Origin: Lingula anatina
Taxonomy: Eukaryota > Brachiopoda > Lingulata > Lingulida > Lingulidae
Reading direction: 5' to 3'
NCBI RefSeq assembly: GCF_001039355.2
Contig: NW_019776005.1
Coordinates: forward strand, 44,597 to 100,399
Length of the DNA: 55,803 nt
The notes beneath the pieces were generated by a model. It ran no database searches and was not told where the DNA came from. It saw only the letters and a list, made by a program, of their open reading frames with translations. Every line of letters starts with the position of its first letter. Within the stretch, counting starts at the first letter, position 1. Below, one piece after another: positions 1 through 12,072 of the stretch. A program made the translations under genes and the position numbers.

Positions 1-239
1 TATGTTGTTAAAATGGTTCCATTACACAATGCGACATTCGTTAATCGTAATATTAGCTTTCTCGAACCCCTTATAAGTCGCCGACTTCTTCCTTGAAGAC
101 CACTACTTTTTGCATTAACAAAATAAATCAAATGGATGAAAGTAAAAGAAAATGAGATAAGTGAAGCTTAGGATCTCTCTGGATCGCTATCAGAGAGAAG
201 GAGAAAGAAAGACAGATAGCTCGAGATTGAGACACATAC

Positions 240-329
240 CTTCCAAAAAGTCTACATAATAGGCAAGTGTTACTGCCCCTAAGACGAACCCAATCACAGG
301 TCCAATAATGTTCACGCCAAACACGATAG
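240..329 (-). CDS. SLCO/OATP third coding exon
   Basis: A 90-nt exon with acceptor TTCTGTTTCAG and donor GTATGT. It encodes the fifth membrane helix, with the OATP motif GPVIGF, and ends AYYVDFLEG. No further exon is recognisable in 1-239; in particular the family's conserved WVGAWW segment is absent and must lie beyond the window. Confidence 0.88.
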
Positions 330-1784
330 CTGAAACAGAACAAACTTTTGGTCATGGCGCCCATCTCACGGCAGTTATGTTACATTTTCTCTTCCTGCAT
401 TCTACTAAAGATTAAAGACAAATACACCAATGTCCCAGAGGCGACTTTTTGGTAAAAAAAATAACACTTTTGCTTAAAACAAGCACAAGTAAGGTAGAGA
501 TAATAAACGCGATGAATAGACCAAGAAACAAACAATCTAATAAACAAAGGTTCAACGAAATAATGAATTCTTTGACTCTTTGTAAAGTAAGCATTTCACC
601 GGCCAGATAGAAATAATAAATAGAACAACAAACGCACAGTCTAACAAAAGACATTCAAACAATTAAACAAATGAATCAAATAATAAATTCTACGACTCAC
701 ACGAGTATGCCGCCGTTTGGGTATTGGGCACATTTTCATCTATGTAAGTCACCCCGAGAGGGTAGGCAGGGGCAAACCCTAGAGCGTTTAACAACTGGAA
801 CAGTATGAACATCAAGAACGCCATGCTGGACTCTATAATAATAATAATAATAAAAATAATAATAATAATAATAACGTTAAGCTGGTGATTTTTCAGCTTT
901 GTTTTATCACAAAGCTTCGATAAAGTGCTTCAAATTGAATTCACATTTCTCCAACCTCGTTTACACTCAAGATATTACAGCCCCTTTTCTTGATTTCTGA
1001 ATGGGAATAACTTTCCAAAATGTCAGCAAATATTTTTAAAATTAAAATCTAACTTGTAGAATACTAAAATCTGAAACAGACATGGAGCGCATATGGCACA
1101 ATTTCCCTTCTTACAGTGTGCATAAAAAGCATTCTATATTCTGCTAAATATCCTCATTCCTATAAAATTTACGTAATCAAGCCATACACTGTATTTAATA
1201 AGAGGAGCGTTGTACGTAAAGTGCCAGAACCCCGTTCATAATTATATGATCTTGCCTTGCGTTATTTCTATTGCACTTGACTCGCAAGAAGAGTTACTAT
1301 TGGAGGAGTTCCCACACAACGCGAATGTCGTCTGCTGTGTTGAATTATTATCCACAAACTCTGTCACACCCGACCCATACGCAAAGTGCGGGACTGCCAT
1401 ACCCAACGCTCCAATGGCGGCAATAACTGTTGCAATGGAGATGTACCTCGGCACATGAACGCGGCTTAATAAATAAGTCCCCACTATTATACTGACAATG
1501 GAACCTATTTCGTAGACGCTCGCCAAGAGACCGGTCTGCGTGCTGTTTAGTCCGAAGCGTTTCTCTATGGTTGTGATTACAGAGCTGAGATAGGTATATA
1601 TAATGCTATGCGTCAACATGATGAGGGCGAAGTTGGTCGTAAACATTTTGACGTTGGCGCAGCATTGAAGGACGCCGACCCCACACCGGTCTTGGGTGAC
1701 GTGGACGCTGGACGGCCGACTGAGACGCTCCACCTTGTTCTCGTCCACCGACAACTGGTCGCTGATTATGTATGACTTTGTCAT
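240..1784 (-). CDS. SLCO/OATP organic anion transporter, N-terminal exons (partial)
   Basis: Sodium-independent organic anion transporter of the plasma membrane (major facilitator fold, 12 membrane segments). Three coding exons are visible: 1784-1256 (or to 1277), 832-701 and 329-240; the rest lies left of the window. The first exon has the OATP signature: a CGVGVLQC start to TM1, then SSVITTIEKRFGLNS and TGLLASVYEIGSIVS, then HVPRYISI and GALGMAVPHF. The second exon reads FQLLNALGFAPAYPLGVTYI (TM4 region, typical LGVTYIDE). The third reads IIGPVIGFVLGAV, the usual GPVIGF motif of TM5. Reading phase is kept across all junctions. The start ATG at 1784-1782 lies 3 bases after an acceptor (exon from 1787), so an upstream 5' UTR exon is expected. 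The donor of exon 3 is GTATGT and that of exon 2 is GTGAGT. The family call is firm; the subfamily is not resolvable. Confidence 0.93.
701..832 (-). CDS. SLCO/OATP second coding exon
   Basis: An exon of 132 nt without an ATG. It is bounded by a TTATTATAG acceptor next to a (TAA)n tract and a GTGAGT donor at 700-695. It starts with two bases completing a codon begun in the upstream exon, and encodes the fourth membrane helix and following loop, ending in DENVPNTQTAAYS. The TAA microsatellite sits directly against the acceptor and replaces a normal pyrimidine tract, so splicing here may be weak. Confidence 0.88.
834..873. repeat. (TAA)n microsatellite in SLCO intron
   Basis: About 13 TAA units with one interruption, lying at the 3' end of the SLCO intron (sense of the gene) and adjoining the acceptor of the 701-832 exon. 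Confidence 0.95.
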
Positions 1785-1787
1785 TTT

Positions 1788-4512
1788 CTGAAAATCATTT
1801 AGAAAAAAATATAAGAGAAATTATAAGAGTTGCTCATTTTCCAAGCATAAATATGTAATTCACTTATCATGAACCATACAATTGTCAGAGAAATCTAGTG
1901 TAGGTCTTAAGGTTAGGCACCGGTTGTCTTCTGTAAGCGAATGAACATGCTGTATATTTTCAATCAACTGAAAATCAAAAGTGAGAGAAAAACTCTATAT
2001 TCTAACATATAAAATGCACACTCATCCAGCAACAAACGAAATCTGAACCTCTCCCTCAAATCGTCATATCTCATGATTTTTTCTGAATATATTAAACAAT
2101 CATGTGTAACAAATTAATCACCGTACTTACCGGTCAGTCGCGTAAACAGGGATAAACTACCTTTATCTACCTCATAGCTGATATAATATTTCAACCATTT
2201 ATCAAGCACAACTGGTAGGTGGTGATTAATTCTACATTTGAGATGATATTGCACATTTACAACAAATCATTAATCCACAGCGTGACTTTCAATAACTATC
2301 ATTATCCCATTTCTCTACCCTTTCCTTTTTCAAGTGTCTTAAAAAATTTAAACAATTTTAGAATCTACGGACACTTTACCATAATGATAATCATCTGCTT
2401 TTCAAGAGCACATTTTGAACATCTGTTGCAATACTAAAGTAAGTTGTCAAAGACAAAATTCCAAATTTGTCCAAATCTGTACAAAGAAAGCGCCTACTGG
2501 TATGCGTCATAGACTACAGTGCCGGGTGGAATTCCAAAATTGTAAAAACAAAAGAAATTAATAGGAAGAAAAAGAAATTAAATTTAAAAAAAGAAATTCT
2601 GAGTACGCGTTATACAAATAATGTAAATGGCAGGTTTATGATTCTTTCAGCGTTGTTCACTGGCAGACAGGTGTATAATCAAACCTAGTGTTCTAATCAT
2701 TAAAGACGCTGTAAAATAGCGACTTGACCGATAACGTTGTAAAACTGTTCCAGTCTATTTACACTGTATACTTATCAACAGGTATATCTTGGTTGTATTT
2801 GAAATCCATTGTATATGGTTGATATTTATTTAAAGGCGAAACCAAAAGAACTGGAGGCGCTGGACGTGCTTTGGTTTTCTTTACATGTAGCTTCGCCTTT
2901 TTTTGTTTGACCCGCACCCTCCCCCCTCCACCCCCACCCCCATCACCGCTTGTGCACCCTCTACCAGAGTCACAATAAAAAGTTATTTTACTAGATATTT
3001 CCAATATATCTGGCTTATTCTGTGCAATTTTCGGTAGATTTCAGGGACGACTTTTTTCAAAGAATTTCATAAATGACGCCATAGCCTACCAAGTAGCTGT
3101 AATCTTGTAGAGCGTACACAGCGCTCTGTTATGACCCTTTAATACTCCCCCTTCCCTTATTCCCTTCTCCTAAGTAAAATCTTGCATCTGCCAGAAGCAT
3201 ATTGTGTTATACTTACCAATAATATCTGTTGCCAATTTGTTAATTTTGACCTAACGATTCCTGCTCCTGGGACGCTATGGTGGACGCTCTTTTTTTTTTT
3301 ACTCTGTCGGCACCAGAAGTTCAACAAATTCAGCTACGCTTCTCACCGCCTTGCTACGGTCACGCCTGTTACGTGTACGGCATATCGCCACCCAATTAAT
3401 ACAGAATTAATGCATCATTCAGTGTCCCACATGTGCCTTAACTGTCAAGCCCCATTTGCCCCGTTTCTATTGGGGTACTGCTGCAGCCCCATTGCTCTCG
3501 ATCTCCGAGCGAAGGTCTCGTTTTCAAAAGTATACAACATCGTCAGATTCGGTATCTTGAAATGAAAACGAGATATCTGTGCGGAGAAAGACCAGCGACG
3601 ATCGTATACTATGTCACAGATAAAGTTGGCACACAACAATCGGCACATGATATCTGTAAAGAGATAAGCTGGGGTGAGATGGGAAATTACTCTAACGTAT
3701 CTTATAGCGGATTAAGGATACGACTATGCCCAAAATCCCATGAAACGCGCTCGCACGTTCTCGAAAAAAAATAATTTCAAAGACAAACGCAGGCAAATAC
3801 TCGCTTTTACACTATATAGCTACAATTTTAAACATTTTTTTCATATACGCTTCCAAATGTTATCTTTATTTTCTCATCCATAAACCTAAGAATAACCCAC
3901 TCGGCGGTACGGGTTCACACCAGCCTAACTTTAGTAGACCGGAAGTAGACCAGTTGATGTCACAAGTCGATCCGATTACGCATGGGTCCCCATGCAGCCG
4001 GTCTATTTAAAGATATTTTTTAGTGTTTTCTCTTTATTACTAGTACTGTTCTTAGTGAGTCTGGTTGGAGAGTTGGCTCTTTGTGTAGTGCATTATGCTT
4101 TATTCCGACAGCTTTATTATCGTCAAACGGGTAAACAGACGTTGATCAACAGTAAACATACACAACAAGATAACCTACCCCTCGTTATCAGGCTAGTCGC
4201 CATTTTTATCTCTTCTGTCGAGGGACGTCTGCCGTTCCTTACAGGGTGGCTCGAAATCACAGCAATGCCTTTAAAAAGTTCTGCAGTTGGACCCAAAATA
4301 CGCGGTCTTCCTAATTTAAGCGCACCTACTGCATTGTGAGTAGATACCGGTATTGTACATGTGCAACTCTTAGAGCGAAAATGCCGTTATCAAACGAGCG
4401 TGCAAGGGCAGTGTCCAAGTATGGCCTCACAGATTGGCTAAAATGTGTATGGACTCCCCCCCCCCCCCCCCCCCGCCCACCCTGACCACCTCCTCTTGTT
4501 AAACATATATGG
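1788..4512. other. Intergenic, no supported gene
   Basis: Upstream flank of SLCO. It holds the 5' UTR intron side of SLCO, a GC-run (2924-2944, CCCTCC type) and short ATG-initiated ORFs of 67-127 codons with no recognisable domain. I see no promoter that I can defend. A C19 homopolymer lies at 4457-4475. Confidence 0.6.
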
Positions 4513-4770
4513 TGCATTCCCATTAACACCATGGTACATGGATTGACCCAGTAATGCAGGGATTCTCGCTGAAGGCAATCAGCTTATCAGATTAACACAC
4601 CTCCTCCTGGTTTTAAATAGAGTACAGAAAAGCTGGTGATTATTTGAGTGTGTTGGAAACAAAAGGAGGCATGTCATCCAATTAAGCTGATTGCACTTAA
4701 CGAGAGTCCCTGCAAAGATCGCTCGATCTACGTAAATCGAAGGTGTCTTTATGGGAATGGGATCAAAAAA
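4513..4770. mobile_element. MITE family A, copy 1
   Basis: Foldback element. The left end reads CATTCCCATTAACACCATGG ... GGGATTCTCGCTGAAGGCAA, and the right end is the reverse complement of a related sequence (GACTCTCGTTAAGTGCAATC, then GATCGA, then CCCATTCCCATAAA). Arms are about 75-80 bp and imperfect around a short A/G-rich middle. Other copies lie at 15230-15446, 34389-34662 (and its duplicate 36214-36487), with one lone end at 46205-46260. No coding capacity. The superfamily is not assigned. Confidence 0.75.
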
Positions 4771-7700
4771 TTAAAGATGCATCTCGAGGTTGAACGGCAT
4801 TGTTCTTTTGCGAGAGCGTAATGTCTTTGTTTTCACCAAAGCTGAAGTACGATTTACATGTTCTAGTATATTCTTGTCTAAGGTCGGTGTATCGTGACAC
4901 ACAGAAATTGCCGTGTCCTTTTACTGCTAGATCGTCAGGTTATCAGATAAGCGTTCACTGACAACGCTCTCCGTGCTGGAATGCGCCACATTTTGTGGGA
5001 AAGTTCTTCCTTTCTTTACTGTAATTTTGACACATTGTTAGATACTACACAGGGAATTAAATTGTCAGTTATAATAAATGTAATATATTTATTACGTTAA
5101 ATATTAAATTCCAATGTTGACCTTCAAACAATTCCGTGCTGTCAATAATAAATCGCGTTTAAAGATGTATTTAAAATCAGCTTTTTTCAAATAAAAAAAC
5201 CATCAAACGCCGCCATAAAATTTCAGATATTATAACTTAGAGAAAATAGCAAAGGACATCGTTTCATATTTCCTGAAAAGTGATACTTGGACATAACTTT
5301 CTGTTCTCTTTCTGTGCTGTAAATATTCCTCACCAATCATATTGAATGACTATGCGCTCACAGTTATACCTCCATACAGGCGAATGAGAGTAATAATTAT
5401 GCAATGCGCATACAATCCAACGTCACTTAAAGGGCCTTAATGAATTGGAGGGAGCGACGACTCTGTCAATTTACGAACAAAGATTTGAAGGAAGAGCATT
5501 TTTAAAGAAATTTATTTATTATTATTAATTTTGTTGATGACTTGGCATGTCGACTTTGTTTTAGTTGTATAAGAAATTTGTAGAAGTGGATTATACACGT
5601 TACTGGAAATCCACGCTCGCTTTATAGGTAACTTTAGAGATACATGTACAGAAAGCAGAAAATATCCGTCCAAATATCATTTTTAGGAAACATGAAACGA
5701 TGTCCATTGGCATTTCTATAAGTTAGAATATTTGCAACTATATGGTGGCGTTTGGTCAGGTTTTGTGGTGTCACGTGAAGAAACCGTCGTCGTGAATAAA
5801 CCGTTCTGGCGGATTATTCACGCGGGGGTAGCAGTCTGTTGACTTACAGAACGTAGCTGCACATGCATTTCCAACATTTCCCCGTAGAGAAAGTTGTAGT
5901 ATTATCAAATACACAATTTCTTTTTAATGAAAATGACTGAACTCTGAATTGAAAGAACATTGTAGAGTGAAAAGATTTATACTACGAGTCTTAGATCTGC
6001 CACGTTTTTTGCACAGAGCAAAACAGTTCAGTCACGAGCAAAAGCTCATTTCCAACATTCCCCCGTATACTGTAGTAATAAGATTATCAAATACATACTC
6101 TCTCATGACGAAAACCACTGACTTATGAATTGGAAAATCATAGTTCAGTGCAAACATAGCGCCTACCTAGGACGACATCGTCATACCGGAAGTTACTTCC
6201 TTCAATCTACCCTCAATGCGCATGTGCAGAACGGTTTCGTCACGGCACGGGTCTATCACGCCACACCGGCAAAAAAGTTGGCTTTAAATGCATCTTTTAC
6301 AATTATAGCGTGAAAATGTTACAATCTACATAAACAATTCGGTAACGTCTAATTCATTTTCACGTAAAGGGACAGGTAAACAGCACGTGCACTTGGTACA
6401 GATGTCATGTGTCAGCACACCTCATCACGTGACCATGTGCCAATTAAGGTGAAAATAAAAAAGGACGAATCATTATGTTGAAGTAATAAATTCTCTGCAA
6501 ATCTGAGTCAATGGTTCAGACAATGCCACAGTATTGTGCGTTTGGCCCTACCCTCGGCTGCGATTGAAAAGCGGTTTATAAATTCAGGTACTGGGTTATG
6601 AACAATACCAGATGGCAGTGACGAGACCTACTTGAGTCATCCCATCTTTTTTTATTCGACTGCATTCATTAGAGACCTGTTTACTGTTTACATAAGGTTC
6701 CATTTGGTTTACTTGCACATAAACAAGTCATACATATACACGTGAACATACTGATAAGGACATTACACAGGTTTATTTATAAACGTCCTTTTTGTATGCT
6801 TCACTTGTTAAATAAAGGGACCCGGAATGTGTGAATTAATCATACATTTTAAGAATTCTTTTCTTTTCACCTTTGTTAATGGTTTAAAAGGCAGGTGAGT
6901 GACATTATATATTATCTTCTTATTTAATATTGTTTCGTTTGTATTATTACTTGCTTCCATATCTCTCTCTCTCTCTCTCTCTCCCCTTCATCAATTCATC
7001 AAATAAGAATTCAGTTTAATGTTTCACGGAAGATAAAGTGACCGTAACCAGCAACCGCAAAGTGCATATAAAATGATATCTGGTTTTAAAACACATAATT
7101 TACCGTCATCCCATCTCGAACTGCCTGAAGCAGACAATTTATGAGGCATTTTGGCATGTGTGTAAAATCAGGCTATCGCTATTTCAAACCACATCTTTTG
7201 AGACTTCGGAGGAAACATCCTCTTTCGAAATTCAAAATTTAAGGGGCGGGCTCATGAGGGGGCGCTGTTCCAACAGTTCCTAAATACGCTCTCAAGTTCA
7301 AAGTAGGCCCCTTTGAGAATTAAAAAAAAGTAATGAAAGTCAGGTAATCTTTGGCTGATACACTGTATATTCAGGGATGCAGACGACACTTTGCAACCAT
7401 TTCAGCCTCGGGTTGAACTCTCCTCCCCTGTGCTCGTCTTATCTCGATTCCGGATGGAACTAAATTCTCCTAAAATTGATAATACAAACCAACTCACTTG
7501 TACATGTTCGAGCACGCTCACACACGCACACGCGCGCCACAATTAAACATTGACATCCTGATGTTTTCATTGGCAACAACAGGATATTTACCTTTCCTAA
7601 GACCTTAACCTTAAGATTATCAACGATTACGAAAAAACCAGTTTAAAATCAATAAGCTAATGGACCTCATAAGGCCTACCTTATTGGGAAATAGAAGCAA

Positions 7701-8630
7701 AAATGATAATGAATCATTACCTTAACAAATAAAGTTTTTTTTTTTCAAATAAAACATTAAAAAACGATGATAAATGAATAGAAACAAAAACAAAAAAAAA
7801 AACATCAACAAAACAAAAAAAATGATTATTAAACACATTGAAATCGCGTGCTCTTCCATGCGTTTGTGCCTAGAACAAAATAAAGACAAATGAGAGAAAA
7901 TTTTCAATAATACATGAAGCAGACGATAGAGCTGCACGCGCAAATAGCAGTCACGTGATGAAGAGAATGCGGGTGAAAGGCGAAATTTCACTACTACTGC
8001 TCCGTAGCATATTTTCTAAACACTATTTGACCTCTTTTTAAGGTAACACAACGCGCACTGCAGTCAGGGCTTCATATACGGCGTTGCAATCATTGAGGGA
8101 GAGTGACGGGTTGGAGAGTGAAATGAGGAAATGTGGAAACAAACAGACGATTACATGTGCAACGGAGCGCGCATCATGGGATCAGCAGGCCGTCACCATT
8201 CAGTGCACAGCAGAGACCATAATTGAATGCCTCATTCGACCTTGAGCAAAACAAAAAGAGAAAAAAAGAAGATTATTGACTCTTCAATATTAGCGTGCTG
8301 CCTGTGAGTAATACCGGACACATATAGACCATTGGAGTTAGATTTGCGACATATCCGCTCGAAAATGAAGACGGAAACAACACGTTCTTGAGCGGCGCAG
8401 TTTTTGGGCTTCCACATTCACTCTCTCTCTCTCTCTCCGAGCCAACGGGAGAAAACTGGAAGGAAAACAACTCCGTTTATTCAGCGCAGCATGCACAAAA
8501 GCCTTGCGCCTTGACTTTAAAGCCTGCGTTTATTTGACGATCCGTGTTACCTTTAGCAAAAGCACACATATAGACGTGGGGCCTTTCAATTTTTAACAGC
8601 GATATCCTGGTTTCAAGGGCACGTCAGTGG
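4771..8630. other. Intergenic, no supported gene
   Basis: No coding sequence is recognised on either strand. It contains the direct repeat at 5868-6145, (CT)n tracts at 6961-6984 and 8420-8438, and A/T-rich low-complexity sequence around 7730-7830. The ORFs here run through low-complexity sequence. Confidence 0.6.
5868..6145. repeat. Degenerate direct repeat, two copies of about 97 bp
   Basis: 5868-5966 and 6047-6145 align as diverged copies. Both begin with ATTTCCAACATT followed by CCCCGTA, continue with ATTATCAAATACA, and end in a 'gactga/tgacttatgaattg' stretch. The spacing of 179 bp suggests an old local duplication. Confidence 0.65.
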
Positions 8631-8665
8631 TATATAATCCACAGGGGATTCAGTGCAGCTGACAG
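8631..8665 (+). promoter_or_regulatory. Possible TATA box upstream of the 8.85 kb exon
   Basis: TATATAAT at 8631-8638 is followed by an initiator-like TCAGT at 8650-8654, about 200 bp before the ATG at 8853. The spacing (about 21 bp to the Inr A) is shorter than usual, so this is only a candidate. Confidence 0.25.
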
Positions 8666-8852
8666 CAAGGAAACCCATATCAGCTGGATGAATCAACGCA
8701 GGCAATATTGACTGCACGGTACTGTGGTGTAAAACCCAGGTCCCTTGTACTGTGACCTGTGATTGATTATTTTTTTTAAAAGATTAGGGGACGTGAGAGA
8801 GGGGCTGTGTACAAACTCCAGGGTTCTTCCCCACTCCCAATGCGTCCTGGTC

Positions 8853-9040
8853 ATGGTCAGAGCCGATCTGGAGCTCGAGTTGTACAACCTTAACACACCG
8901 CCGCTCGGACCTAAGGGAACACAGGGTCAACCCCCTGGGGAGGACATCCCCTACACCAGCAAGGCACCGAGCTGCATGGGAAAAACGGGGAGGATGTTGA
9001 AAAGAATTCGGCGACTGAGCGGGGAAGGTCTCGCGGTGAA
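8853..9040 (+). CDS. Probable first coding exon, possibly the otopetrin N-terminus
   Basis: An open stretch that is richer in GC and CpG than its surroundings. It runs from ATG (8853; the frame is open back to 8763) to a consensus donor GTAAGTGG at 9041. The product begins MVRADLELELYNLNTPPLGP, continues Pro/Gly-rich, and ends in a basic tail with RMLKRIRRLSGEGLAV. The exon ends with two bases of a codon. The otopetrin exon beginning at 22314 supplies exactly one base and is open through its acceptor, so the two can be joined in frame across a 13.3 kb intron. That would give the otopetrin the cytosolic N-terminal region that family members have before TM1. The phase match alone has a one in three chance, and no homology supports the assignment, so another unknown gene is possible. 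Confidence 0.5.
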
Positions 9041-9584
9041 GTAAGTGGTGTTTACTTTCTCATGTTTACATTATTTACAATCCAGCGCGAGAGAATGGCC
9101 GCGCATTGCCTGGTTTTAAATATAACTCAATCTACACGTACATATAGCATCCCCCGTATCATAGGGAACATACTTTATAAACATGACCTTTTAGGGCCTG
9201 GCAATCATATTAAAATTCAACTTCATAGCAAGAGCCACCCGAAATTTATCAGGCTCTCACTTAATTACAAATCCAACATCATCTTGGCATGTTTTGTTCC
9301 TGCACGGTGCTATATTTGAATAGCTCTGGGATCACTGCCAACTTCTGTTGCCCTAGTATAATTATTATGTATGTTGCCAATCTCGAAATGAAAAAAAATT
9401 CGAAATGAGTTATGAGTTATCCCAGGAAGTCACGACATGAACCTTAAGCACTGCAGTAATCGTGCTGTACTCATAAATAACGTATAGACATATATATAGT
9501 GTGCTTGCTTTGGACCACTTAAATTAAATGCAGCGTAAACACTATTGCGCCATCGTCAATGCATACTTATAGGCAACAATTAAA

Positions 9585-9752
9585 TAGGAGGTCGTTTCCT
9601 GAAAATATGGACCTTTAAATGGGAAACTTGCGTCTGTTTATAATTTTGTTTATATTTTGACTCATAGCGGACTATCTCCAGTCCAAAAGGGCTGTGTCTT
9701 AACCCCCCCCCCCCCCCCCCACTACACCCCTACCCCCTTGTCTACCAGTTCG
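9585..9752. mobile_element. MITE family B fragment
   Basis: It shares AGCGGACTAT, CCAAAAGGG and CCCCTTGTCTAC in the same order as the better preserved copy at 26754-26951. The C18 run at 9703-9720 replaces the shorter C run of that copy. The outer end is degraded. Confidence 0.55.
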
Positions 9753-10271
9753 GGTGGAATACGTGTTTTTCTTCTAACCCCCTATTCTAAACAGCTGGAA
9801 TTAACTAAAACCTCATTTCCAAGTCGTGATTTAATGGTCTATGTGACGGGTTTTTTATACAACATATCAGATATATTTACAAGACGCTCCTCACTCATGA
9901 ATGACGAAACCGCCATAATGTACTACATTCTGTAATTTATGGTCTATGGTAATGTAATGTTAAGTACGGTGTCTGTTTGCTGTCTGTGCAGCCCTTTCCT
10001 GCAAAAAATATCATACTTGGCAACCGAGATGTAGTGCTGGTCTGCCGGACGTTGAAAAAAACATTCCCAAAGCCAGCGGCGTGATTTCATAATCTAAAAT
10101 AGAGTGCATGTGGACTTCTTTTTGGTTATCTCTAGCTATCAGTAGAGTCAGACTGCCAATATGTTTTAAAAAGATAAGCCATTTTACACGGTGTTAGTTA
10201 TGTACATGTATACTGTATGCAGAGTCGAGGAGATATTACGCTATGACTGTATTTTTAAAAGCCAAGATCTA

Positions 10272-11656
10272 CACACACTGGACAAAAGAAGTGTCACCCC
10301 CTAACTCAGAGTAATGAAAGTAGGCAGATCTTGGGTACTTGTAATGCCTGGTCTACTTATAATGTGACTAATGAGTATAAAACCGCTATACCATGGAATT
10401 GTATTGTTGGTCTTGTACATGTACAGCAAATGTTATTCCTGTCTTCCTCCAGTATGGCAAGATACAGGTAATTATCTAACGGTTATAGGTGCAAGTTATT
10501 AACTTGAAGAGGCGGAATATAAGCAATGTCAGAATATCGATACAATTGAATTGTTCAGTCAGAACCGTGCAGAGGGTCTGGTCTCGGTATAGAAATACTG
10601 GATCAAGAGACAAATTGCCTCTGATGGGTCGTCCAAGATAAAATACTGGCCGTGAAGACCGACGACTGATTTTGATGTCCAGGTTGTCAAAGTTCGACAC
10701 TGCTTGTCAGTTGACAACACAGTGGAACAATTTCCCACATAAGAATGTGTCTGTGAAAATTGCTAGGCGTCGGTTACATGCTCAGAGAGTGTACAGCAGG
10801 GTAGCAAGACTGAAACCTCTTATATCGTTACAAAACAGGCAACGTAGAGTAAACTAGGGTCAACAGGATCTGGAACTGGACAGTTCATGACATTTGGTCC
10901 TATATATTTTTCTGATGAGTGTCGCTTTGGTCTGACCTCTGATGACAGACGGGTACTATGCTGGCAAACTGCTGGTAAAGCATTTGAACCACATGCACTG
11001 AATTTTCGAACTCGGAGCAGCATATTCATCATGGTGTGGGGCTGCATCAGCATCCATGGCTTGGGTGAATTTATAGTGGTTAATGGAAACATGAATCACT
11101 AGAAATATATCGATGTTTTGGAGTCAGGCTTGCTACCATCTATTACTAACATGTTTGGTGAAAGGAATTATCCATCTGTTCACCAGGATGACAATGCTCC
11201 TTGTCACAGGCCCAGAGCAGTTGATGATTGGTTTGACCAACAGGACATTCGCAGGGTGATGTGGCCTGCCCAGAGTCCGGATACAAACATAATAGAAAAT
11301 GTGTGGAATGATATGTCAAAACTTTTGACAAATGCCCGTCTAACCAGCAGAGAAACTCTGTTATATTCAGTGTTTCATGCTTGGGCCAGCATAAGCCCTG
11401 AACGCATCAGACAATTAAATGAATCCTTGCTTCGTAGACTGGCACCTATTATTAGGTCACGTGGCTATGCCACTAAGTGCTAATTTTGGACTTGAAACTA
11501 CATATTTTGGTAGAATGTATATTTTGTTCTCATTTTGTGATTTTTTGTGAAATTTGATGTTAATAAAATGATACCAGGAGCATATCATTCCACAGTCATT
11601 TATCTCCCCCATAGTAATGGCTCAGTAGGGGTGACACTTCTTTTGTCCAGTGTGTG
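10272..11656 (+). mobile_element. Tc1/mariner-type transposon, both ends present
   Basis: A cut-and-paste DNA transposon. The terminal inverted repeats are about 31 bp: the left end starts CACACACTGGACAAAAGAAG (10272) and continues TGTCACCCC; the right end is its reverse complement, ending at 11656. Each end is flanked by TA (10270-10271 and 11657-11658), the target duplication of the IS630-Tc1-mariner superfamily. Total length is 1385 bp, close to the usual 1.3-1.7 kb. The internal transposase is broken (separate entry). If the 8.85 kb exon belongs to the otopetrin, the element lies in that gene's first intron. Confidence 0.95.
10454..11483 (+). pseudogene. Tc1-like DD34E transposase, decayed
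   Basis: The remnant starts with an ATG at 10454 (MARYR, then a stop) and covers the family's domains in order. It has a paired-like HTH region with TVQRVWSRYRNTG, a GRPR motif, a second helix region ending RRRLHAQRVYSRVARLKPL, then the catalytic domain. Catalytic residues are visible: first Asp in FSDECRF (near 10911), second Asp in HQDDNAPCH, then 34 residues to the Glu of NIIENVW, i.e. DD34E. The end is RLAPIIRSRGYATKC. It carries in-frame stops after MARYR, just after GRPR, at about 10855 and at 11101, and frame changes between 10850 and 10910, so no full protein can be made. Longest intact piece: 11118-11483. Confidence 0.93.
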
Positions 11657-12002
11657 TAGGTACATGTATGCGCATTTAAATGGAATCAATCCACCACATA
11701 ACACACATTACGGGGTTGCAAGTCACGTACACGTATTGAATGGAACACTTGTAAACCTCCCTCTTCTTGAATAATACCCACACTCTGCATAAAAAGTAAG
11801 CAAACAGCCTGCGTAACGACACAATAACAGACAACGGGGAGGAAAACAATGTGCGCTGACCAAGAAAAGTTCTATACATACAGTAAACTACGGTAAACAT
11901 TTGTTTACCTGTGGGGGGAGAGAGAGAGAAGTGAGATATTGTTACGCGTACAGCGCATTGATAACGTGCTGTAGTATATGGTGGCTATTTTTCAGTGGCC
12001 CT

Positions 12003-12004
<2 letters not shown>

Positions 12005-12072
<68 letters not shown>
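12005..12072. repeat. Compound (CT)n(GT)n microsatellite
   Basis: About 18 CT units pass directly into about 13 GT units. Reading through it gives a spurious Ser/Leu/Cys/Val ORF. Confidence 0.97.

Noticed and set aside
3992-4339. 115-codon plus-strand ORF with a hydrophobic N-terminus
   Set aside because: The hydrophobic start comes from a T-rich tract; the rest shows no motif or coding bias.
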